Positions 7,360 through 13,083 of a stretch of 13,083 bases of DNA are shown piece after piece (position 1 is the first letter of the stretch; each line of letters starts with the position of its first letter). Both the position numbers and the translations under genes were made by a program. Origin of the DNA: Verrucomicrobiia bacterium (GTDB lineage: Bacteria; Verrucomicrobiota; Verrucomicrobiae; Limisphaerales; UBA11358); the NCBI GenBank assembly GCA_030042375.1, contig JASHZU010000277.1:1-13083 (forward strand), in the 5' to 3' direction. A model generated the notes under the pieces. The model searched no databases and was not told the origin of the DNA. It saw only the letters and a program-made list of their open reading frames with translations.

Positions 7360-8622
7360 ATGAAAGCCAACCGAAAAAATCCGTTTTGGGTGGAATTGCG
7401 CGAAAGCATTTCAATGGCGATTACTGCGCTCTCGACGCATAAGCTGCGGTCGGCGCTAACGTTGCTGGGCATTCTCATCGGCGTTTTTTCCATCATCGTT
7501 GTAATGACGGCGATGCGGGTTTTGAAGAGTAACATCGAGAGAAATATCGCCAGCCTGGGCAGCCAGACGTTTGCGGTGGAACGCTGGCCGGACACGATGT
7601 TTGGCGATTCGAGCGACTGGCAAAAATACTGGCGTCGCCAGCCCATCACGCTGGAACAGAGCCGGAAGGTGGCGGAAAAGGCCACGCTCGCCGCCAGCGT
7701 GGGCATCGAGGGGGATTTTTGGATGGGGCAAATTTCCACGCGTTATGCCAAGACCGCGCCGTCGGCCCAGTTATACGGCGAGACGCCCGGCAGTTTTCCG
7801 GCGCGCAATTGGAACCTGGATGACGGGCGCGCGCTCACGGACAATGACGTGGACGATGCGCGAAATGTTTGTGTGCTGGGCAGCGCCTTGGCCAAGTCCG
7901 CTTTTCCCTATGCTTCGGCGGTGGGTGAGGAAATTAAAATCAACGGTTATAAATATGAGGTTGTCGGTGTCCTGGCGCCCAACGGCAATTCTCTGGGCGG
8001 GCGGCAGGACAATTTTGCCATCATCCCCATCACGACGGCATTGAACCGTTACGGCCGCTGGTGGGATGACTTGACGATATTGGTGGAGGCGGAGGACGCG
8101 GACAGTTACGACGATTGCATGGAGCAGGTGCGCGGCGCCATGCGGGCCATCCGCAAAGTGCCGCCGGGCGCGGATGACGATTTTGAGATGATTTCAAACG
8201 ATTCGGTGATCGCGCAATTTCGTTCGTTTACCCGCACCGGTTCGATTGCCGTGGCGGTGGTCAGCTCCATCGCCCTGTTTGCGGCGGGGGTGGGAATTAT
8301 GAATATCATGCTGGTATCCGTCACGGAACGGACGCGGGAGATTGGCGTGCGCCGCGCGATTGGCGCGAAGAAACGAAACATCATGGCGCAATTTGTCATG
8401 GAGGCGATTGTGCTTTGCCAGGTGGGAGGCATCATTGGCATTGTGTTGGGGATTGTCGGGGGCAACAGCCTGGCGTGGTTCATGAAAATGCCGCCGGCGA
8501 TACCGGTGGACGGGATTGTGCTGGGAATCCTGATCTGCTCAGCCGTGGGAATTATTTTCGGAAGTTATCCGGCCTACAAAGCGGCGAACCTCGACCCGAT
8601 TGAATCCCTGCGTTACGAATAA
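7360..8622 (+). CDS. MacB/FtsX-family ABC permease, second copy
   Basis: This 420-residue permease has the same plan as its upstream neighbour: first helix at about 32-52 (HKLRSALTLLGILIGVFSIIVV), periplasmic core at about 55-290, then three helices with the coupling segment ERTREIGVRRAIGAKKR (323-339) and a C-terminal PAYKAANLDPIESLR. The periplasmic domain is clearly divergent from the first copy, while the membrane and coupling segments are alike, suggesting an old duplication or a two-subunit transporter. It follows after 22 nt, with no strong ribosome binding site. One ATPase gene presumably serves both permeases, either as a heterodimeric permease pair or as two separate exporters. It is the last gene of the operon and converges with the DUF2723 gene, 42 nt away. 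Confidence 0.92.
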   Translation: MKANRKNPFWVELRESISMAITALSTHKLRSALTLLGILIGVFSIIVVMTAMRVLKSNIERNIASLGSQTFAVERWPDTMFGDSSDWQKYWRRQPITLEQSRKVAEKATLAASVGIEGDFWMGQISTRYAKTAPSAQLYGETPGSFPARNWNLDDGRALTDNDVDDARNVCVLGSALAKSAFPYASAVGEEIKINGYKYEVVGVLAPNGNSLGGRQDNFAIIPITTALNRYGRWWDDLTILVEAEDADSYDDCMEQVRGAMRAIRKVPPGADDDFEMISNDSVIAQFRSFTRTGSIAVAVVSSIALFAAGVGIMNIMLVSVTERTREIGVRRAIGAKKRNIMAQFVMEAIVLCQVGGIIGIVLGIVGGNSLAWFMKMPPAIPVDGIVLGILICSAVGIIFGSYPAYKAANLDPIESLRYE

Positions 8623-8664
8623 AAACTGGAAAGAAACGGCAAACCGGCCTTTTAATGCGAACGA

Positions 8665-11600
8665 TCAAGGGCCGACAATTTTTTGAAAATCAGGCGAGCC
8701 GCGGATGGGGTTGAACTCTGCCTCGGTGCCCGCTGCGGTGCGGATGTTCATTGCGGCCGGGTTGGTTTTCAGCCGCTGGTCGCTCAACGTAACGGCCATT
8801 TGCAAATCTTTGATGGCGTCGTCTCTTTTCCCCAGGATGGATTCAAGGCGGGCCAGGTCATACCACGCTTCCGGAATGTTGGGTTGGGTCTGGGTGAGCC
8901 TTTTTAACACGGCTTCCAGGTCCGGGAAGTCCTGGAGTTGGGCATCAAAATTCGCGATGGCGCGAAGCGCCTCAACCGGAACGTCGGGACGGGCAGCCGT
9001 TGCCTGAAACAATTCTACAGCGCGGTTGGTCTGCTGCAATTCCATGTAAAGTCCGGCCAGGGAAAAGATATTCGTAAAATTCGACGGGTGAGTGCGCGCT
9101 TCGTCTTCCATGGCCGCGACTTGGTTCATCACTTGGGTTCGCGCGCCGGTGGTGGCTTTATACTCCTGCAAATTTTTGATGAGGCCGATGACCGAGTCGT
9201 TGTAAGGGTCGAGCTTGAGGCAGGTCGTCGCCACGGCGAGGGCATCGTCGATGCGATTATATTGCATCAGGAATTGCACATAACGGAAGACGGCTTCCGG
9301 GCTGTAGGGACAAAACGCAAAGGCCTGTTTAAAGGCGAAATCCGTCTCGCGGACGAGAGCATCCTGGGAAGCAGCGGTTTTTTGGTGATAAGGGGAATCC
9401 TCCGGCAGGGCGCAACGCCAGGCATACATGCCGGCCTGCGAACTGCGCAGCTTGGAAAATGCCTTTTGCGCATCTTCATCCCGGACAAATCTTGGGTCGC
9501 CGGTGAAGCCTTTGTAATTGTTTTCCAGGTAGGTGCGCTGGACGAAATTGGTGATTTCAGCGATAGAGGTGTCGTAGGTGATCCAGTTTCCGCACAAACG
9601 CTGCGAATAATCGGTCCAGAACTTGTGGTCACGGTTGAGAATGTCCGTCGAGAGTTCGGGCAGGGGATCACGGTTGATTTTCATGATGACGCTGAAGGGC
9701 GTTTCATAGGGATACATCCAGGGGAGCGGGAAGCTTTCTTCCACGTAAAATTCATTGGTGGGGTTGCGGTCAAAAATCACTTTGCATAACAGGCCGTTAA
9801 TCATCATGACGGCCACTTGGCCGGAGACCTGCATCTTTCCGTCGGGGCTCACGCTAACTTCTTCACCGGGCTGGAGCTGGCCGATTTGCATGCGGCGCTG
9901 GACGTCCGCGTAATATTCATTGAAACAGGTTTGCGAATCCTCCGGGGACGGGATGTAAATCTCATTTTTGGGATAAACGCCTTCGGCGCGGCGGTAGGCT
10001 TCCACGTGCCTGCCCCAGGCCATGGCCGGAACGTCCAGCAGTTTATAGAGCGTTTGATTAACCAGCCAATAGAGACCGCTGTCGGCGACGTCCATGTCGT
10101 GGTTGCTTTCCCGTTCACTCTCCTGCTCGATATCGTTGGGCGACAAACCCAGCGCCTGGAGTTCCGTGTCGGTCGCGTTCCTGTGCTTGTCAAAATTGCT
10201 GCCCATGGCGATTCGCCATGAATGGACGCCAATGCTGAAAAGATATTTGGACAATTCGCTGAAGAACGGCGGGTCTTTTTGCGCGCTGCGGAAATACTGG
10301 GAGCGGAGGTAATCCAGATAAGTGCCGTCGGCCAGGGCGTTTTGGGTGATGATATAGACGTCGCGCCGGTCAAATTTCTGGTCCTGTTTGGGCTGGCAAT
10401 AATGCGGGATGAAACTTTCGCAGAAGATGATATAGGTGGGGCAAAAACGGCCTGGGTCCGTGCCGCCGAAGAGAATGGTATTGCGGGCCATTTCAGGATA
10501 AATCCACTTGGCCTGTTCGGGATCTTTCAACAATTCCGCGCGGCGGGTGTTGTCGTAACTCAATTTTCCATTGTCCATGAAGGGCGGCGTGAACATATCA
10601 TGGCCGAACCAGTAACCGAACCAGTGGTTGCGTTGCTCGCATTTGTACCAATGGGCCAAACCCGAACAGAGCGGGGTCACGCAAAAGAGCGCCAGCAGGA
10701 TGAAGACCGGGCCGCGTTTACGGTAAACGAGCAGCGCTACAAGGAAGATGACAGGCAGGGCGATGAGAATCAGGTTGGAAAACACGGGCAGGCCATATTG
10801 ATCCTTATCGAACGCCCGGATGATCAAATGCGGGATTTGGGAAATGCTAAATTGGCCATCAGGGCCAAAGGCCAAAAATCCCCAGACGTCCCAGCCCTTT
10901 GCGGGCAGCCATGAAACTCTCAATTGCCCCGCCAGGCCGAAATAAAGTTTTCCAATGGCGTTGACCAGGCAGTACACCGCCAGGATTAAGAAAACGCCGC
11001 CACCAATAAAACACCAGCCGCGGATTTTTTCGTAGTGCGTGGCCACATAAGCCGCGAGGATGGTCACGCCATAGCCAATCAACATGGCAAAGATGGCATG
11101 GGATGCCGTAAAAAAGACTTTATTGAGTTCGGCGGTGGAACGGTCTGCGCTGACGTTGAGCATGACGACAAGCGCCACCGAAATGAAAAGGTAAATGGCG
11201 GCCAGGCCGATAATCCAATTGCGTTCCCGTTTATGCATTTTCAGGATGAACACGAATGGAATCAAGCCGACGAACAAATAGGCCCAGGTAAAGGATTCAG
11301 ACAATCCGTCGGCGATGTAAAAGAGCTGGAATATGAATTGCAGGGGATTTTGGAAGATGTTCGTGCCGACATCGCTACCGTATTGGCCGCGGCTCAGCGC
11401 ATGGAAAAAACCTTCGACGGTGCGCGGATAGCCCCATTGCATGGGCGGGCAGGTCATGCAGGAGACAGGTTCATACAGATAAACCAATACGCCGAGGGTC
11501 CACATGCCGCCCATCAAAAGAATGGTGAGCCATTCAGTGCCGACCTTGCCTGTTTGGATAATCAGGTAGATGGCGCCCGCCAGGGAAAGGATGCCCACAA

Positions 11601-12480
11601 AATAGAAAATTGCTTTCTCAATGAAGGTCATGTCGTTGATGGCAGGAATGGTCCCCGCACCCATCAATAGAAGAATGACCACAAAGATAATGCTGTTGGT
11701 GGTAAACAAATCCCGGCCCAATTTGGGCAGGGCCAGGGCGATCAGGATTTCGATACCCGGGGCGCTCAAAAGGAGGGTCTGGTGAATGGTGGCCAGCCAG
11801 CCATAGCACAGCATGGAGAGATAAAGATAGCGGCGCTGCTGGGGCGCATAGGTCCAGCGGAACAGAAGCAATACAACCATTATCAGCCAGGGGACGCCGA
11901 AGAGAGAAATGCGGTTGATGACGTCTGACTCGCTCCACATGAAGGCCCCCAATCCCAGTAACAATCCCGCAACGGTACCAGACACCAGGCAGATGGCGAT
12001 TTCCCATTCGCGCTTAATGGCTTTCAGTTCTTCGATGCCTTCAATCAACATGCTGCTGCCGCGGGAAACCATGAGTGCGAGCAGGCCGCAACCCATGGCT
12101 GCCGCGAACGATTCCCCCACCTCCACGCGCCAGGCGACGTTTCCAAAAGGCAAAATGAATGTCCAAAACCACGAATAAATCGCCCAAAACGGATAGCCCG
12201 GCGGGTGCGGAATGCCCGCGTAATACGAGCCCGTGCAGAGTTCGCCGGAATCTTCCAGTGTCAGCTCCGGCGCCAGGGTGTACAAGTAAACGGCCCAGAC
12301 TCCGATAAAGGCCAAGGCGAGCGCGATCCAGTCAAATTTTCGGAACAGCGGCGGCACTTTGACCGGGGTGGCAGGAGCTGCCGGCGGCTGGCCGGGAGTG
12401 GCGGTTTTGGCCGGTTTGGCGCCTGGTTTATCAGTTTGTGGTTTAGAGCCGTTTTGCGGCTTGGACTTGTCTTTATTCAT
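8665..12480 (-). CDS. Large DUF2723-type membrane protein (putative GT-C glycosyltransferase) with C-terminal TPRs
   Basis: The protein has 1271 residues. A Lys/Pro-rich cytoplasmic N-terminus (1-45) leads into a multi-helix membrane domain (about 50-640, roughly a dozen or more helices). The first extracytoplasmic loop carries TLEDSGEL (75-81, with Asp77) and GIPHPPGYPFW (89-99), the hallmarks of DUF2723. By analogy with GT-C enzymes such as PMT and ArnT, an acidic residue in this loop is the likely catalytic base, and the donor would be a polyprenyl-phosphate sugar. A large hydrophilic region (about 650-1040) follows, probably periplasmic. The last 230 or so residues contain TPR-like helical pairs (for example IPEAWYDLARLESILGKRDDAI), suggesting protein binding. 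Known DUF2723 proteins are mostly from Bacteroidetes and verrucomicrobia; activity is rarely tested. It lies 32 nt downstream of a small membrane protein gene and a sigma factor gene, probably one transcript. The start is the ATG at 12480. Confidence 0.85.
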   Translation of the reverse strand: MNKDKSKPQNGSKPQTDKPGAKPAKTATPGQPPAAPATPVKVPPLFRKFDWIALALAFIGVWAVYLYTLAPELTLEDSGELCTGSYYAGIPHPPGYPFWAIYSWFWTFILPFGNVAWRVEVGESFAAAMGCGLLALMVSRGSSMLIEGIEELKAIKREWEIAICLVSGTVAGLLLGLGAFMWSESDVINRISLFGVPWLIMVVLLLFRWTYAPQQRRYLYLSMLCYGWLATIHQTLLLSAPGIEILIALALPKLGRDLFTTNSIIFVVILLLMGAGTIPAINDMTFIEKAIFYFVGILSLAGAIYLIIQTGKVGTEWLTILLMGGMWTLGVLVYLYEPVSCMTCPPMQWGYPRTVEGFFHALSRGQYGSDVGTNIFQNPLQFIFQLFYIADGLSESFTWAYLFVGLIPFVFILKMHKRERNWIIGLAAIYLFISVALVVMLNVSADRSTAELNKVFFTASHAIFAMLIGYGVTILAAYVATHYEKIRGWCFIGGGVFLILAVYCLVNAIGKLYFGLAGQLRVSWLPAKGWDVWGFLAFGPDGQFSISQIPHLIIRAFDKDQYGLPVFSNLILIALPVIFLVALLVYRKRGPVFILLALFCVTPLCSGLAHWYKCEQRNHWFGYWFGHDMFTPPFMDNGKLSYDNTRRAELLKDPEQAKWIYPEMARNTILFGGTDPGRFCPTYIIFCESFIPHYCQPKQDQKFDRRDVYIITQNALADGTYLDYLRSQYFRSAQKDPPFFSELSKYLFSIGVHSWRIAMGSNFDKHRNATDTELQALGLSPNDIEQESERESNHDMDVADSGLYWLVNQTLYKLLDVPAMAWGRHVEAYRRAEGVYPKNEIYIPSPEDSQTCFNEYYADVQRRMQIGQLQPGEEVSVSPDGKMQVSGQVAVMMINGLLCKVIFDRNPTNEFYVEESFPLPWMYPYETPFSVIMKINRDPLPELSTDILNRDHKFWTDYSQRLCGNWITYDTSIAEITNFVQRTYLENNYKGFTGDPRFVRDEDAQKAFSKLRSSQAGMYAWRCALPEDSPYHQKTAASQDALVRETDFAFKQAFAFCPYSPEAVFRYVQFLMQYNRIDDALAVATTCLKLDPYNDSVIGLIKNLQEYKATTGARTQVMNQVAAMEDEARTHPSNFTNIFSLAGLYMELQQTNRAVELFQATAARPDVPVEALRAIANFDAQLQDFPDLEAVLKRLTQTQPNIPEAWYDLARLESILGKRDDAIKDLQMAVTLSDQRLKTNPAAMNIRTAAGTEAEFNPIRGSPDFQKIVGP

Positions 12481-12512
12481 TGCAAAAAAATTCCGTCAGA
12501 GGCGCCCGGGCG

Positions 12513-12860
12513 TCAGTGGCGGAAGGAATCAATAGTAGACCCTAAACCACTGCGGTTTGTCGAATCAAAAGTAACGCAAGACCAACGGTTCTGTTTATCC
12601 GCAAAGCCATCCACGACCTGCGCGGCATTGCTCCAGGAACTGCAGGCTAATTCATTGGACGCGCCGGTGGAAACGCCGTTATGCGAGCCCAAAAAGCTGA
12701 AGGTCAAGAGCATGCACGCCGCCGCGGGGGCGAGCGAGCCGACAATCCAGCCGGCGCCGCGCCCGAAGGAAAAACCAAACAGCCGGCGCTTAAGCCGGGC
12801 TGAGGGGCGGCGGGGTTGCCATGAGCGCAATTGCGCCTCCAATGGATTCGTCTCTTTCAT
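12513..12860 (-). CDS. Small single-helix membrane protein next to the sigma factor (possible anti-sigma factor)
   Basis: The product is 115 residues long. A basic N-terminus with RSWQPRRPSARLKRRLF (12-28) is followed by one hydrophobic helix (about 37-58) and a Ser/Asn-rich C-terminus with two cysteines (72 and 95) that would be periplasmic. The start is well supported: AAGGAG (12867-12872 on the minus strand) lies 6 nt before the ATG, by far the best ribosome binding site in the window. The gene overlaps the end of the sigma factor gene by 71 nt, in another frame. Position and topology fit an anti-sigma factor, but no zinc-binding His-X3-Cys-X2-Cys motif is present and I recognise no named family, so the role is inferred from context only. 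Confidence 0.7.
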   Translation of the reverse strand: MKETNPLEAQLRSWQPRRPSARLKRRLFGFSFGRGAGWIVGSLAPAAACMLLTFSFLGSHNGVSTGASNELACSSWSNAAQVVDGFADKQNRWSCVTFDSTNRSGLGSTIDSFRH

Positions 12861-13083
12861 AATGTGCTCCTTCCAGGTGCGATTTTATCTTTTGCAGGCC
12901 GTAACGGTAGCGGCCCGCGGCGGTGTTGGGTGAAATGTCCAGCAGTTCGCCAATTTCCTCGAACGTGCAACGGTTCCAAATTTTTAGCACGATGACTTCG
13001 CGCTGTTCGGGCGGCAGGGTGGCGAGTTGCTCCATCGCGGCGCGTTCCGCCGGGCTTTCATCCGCCGTCTTTTCAAACCAGCG
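12790..13083 (-). CDS. ECF-type RNA polymerase sigma factor, C-terminal part (5' end outside the window)
   Basis: The last 97 residues are visible. They open with a polar linker and then show sigma region 4: LATLPPEQREVIVLKIW, then CTFEEIGELLDISPNTAAGRYRYGLQKIK, a helix-turn-helix that reads the -35 element. Typical ECF factors have about 180-200 residues, so about half is missing beyond position 13083. An internal ATG at 13035 is not the start, because the frame stays open with sensible sequence to the window edge. The C-terminal tail after the helix-turn-helix (about residues 70-97, ending in ATPPPLSPA) is not conserved sigma sequence and overlaps the next gene. The factor probably controls its own operon and unknown other genes. 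Confidence 0.9.
   Translation of the reverse strand, partial: RWFEKTADESPAERAAMEQLATLPPEQREVIVLKIWNRCTFEEIGELLDISPNTAAGRYRYGLQKIKSHLEGAHYERDESIGGAIALMATPPPLSPA
12867..12872 (-). promoter_or_regulatory. Strong Shine-Dalgarno site inside the sigma factor gene
   Basis: AAGGAG on the minus strand, 6 nt before the ATG at 12860, fixes the start of the overlapping small membrane protein. Most other genes in this window have weak sites or none, so this one suggests selected, efficient re-initiation within the sigma factor message. Confidence 0.75.

Noticed and set aside
8623..8664. Intrinsic terminator between the convergent second permease and DUF2723 genes
   Set aside because: GGC-N6-GCC followed by TTTT is present at 8638-8653, but a 3-bp stem is too weak to call; termination here is likely by position only.
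8938..10914. Long plus-strand open frames of 283, 134 and 230 residues opposite the DUF2723 gene
   Set aside because: They are antisense to a convincing membrane protein with domain hallmarks, show no recognisable motif, and have the composition expected from reverse reading of its codons.

Overview
The window looks like chromosomal DNA of a free-living Gram-negative bacterium of the Planctomycetes-Verrucomicrobia-Chlamydiae group. A verrucomicrobial subdivision 3 (Pedosphaera-like) origin is most likely. This is inferred from the pseudopilin-like protein with an H-X9-DG motif, the large DUF2723-type membrane glycosyltransferase fused to TPRs, the short GGACAGRAT and CACGGAT intergenic repeats, and the general lack of Shine-Dalgarno sequences. 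No rRNA or other phylogenetic marker is present. No tRNA, rRNA, CRISPR array, transposase or phage gene was seen.

Layout. (1) 105-860 (+) encodes a prepilin-like, type II secretion pseudopilin-like protein. (2) 874-2385 is a compact arsenic-resistance module. It has arsR on the minus strand and, divergent from it, an aquaglyceroporin-like channel (aqpS type) overlapping a thioredoxin-type arsenate reductase (arsC). The 52-bp divergent promoter region carries palindromes, one of which includes the channel's start codon. (3) 2386-2594 is a gene-free spacer with short tandem repeats and a 16-bp palindrome. (4) 2595-3905 (+) encodes a Wzx/MATE-type polysaccharide flippase-like protein. (5) 4006-8622 (+) is a four-gene MacAB-type export operon: a periplasmic adaptor, an ATPase, and two different MacB/FtsX-family permeases in tandem. 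(6) 8665-13083 (-) reads toward the export operon. An ECF-type sigma factor (5' end outside the window) overlaps a small one-helix membrane protein, followed 32 nt later by a 1271-residue DUF2723/TPR membrane protein.

How the genes work together. In the arsenic module, ArsC would reduce arsenate to arsenite and the channel would let uncharged arsenite leave down its gradient. ArsR would repress both transcription units until As(III) binds. This is the arsR-aqpS-arsC logic known from Sinorhizobium meliloti, and no ArsB or Acr3 pump is seen here. The MacAB-like operon would use ATP hydrolysis to drive efflux or envelope transport of an unknown substrate. Its outer-membrane partner is not in the window. 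The flippase and the DUF2723 protein both suggest cell-surface glycan work, but nothing in the sequence ties them to one pathway.

I do not see a clearly new multi-gene system. The features most worth a second look are the cysteine changes in the arsenic proteins, the repeat unit that has become part of the ATPase C-terminus, the paired non-identical permeases, and the sigma factor/membrane protein/DUF2723 gene string.
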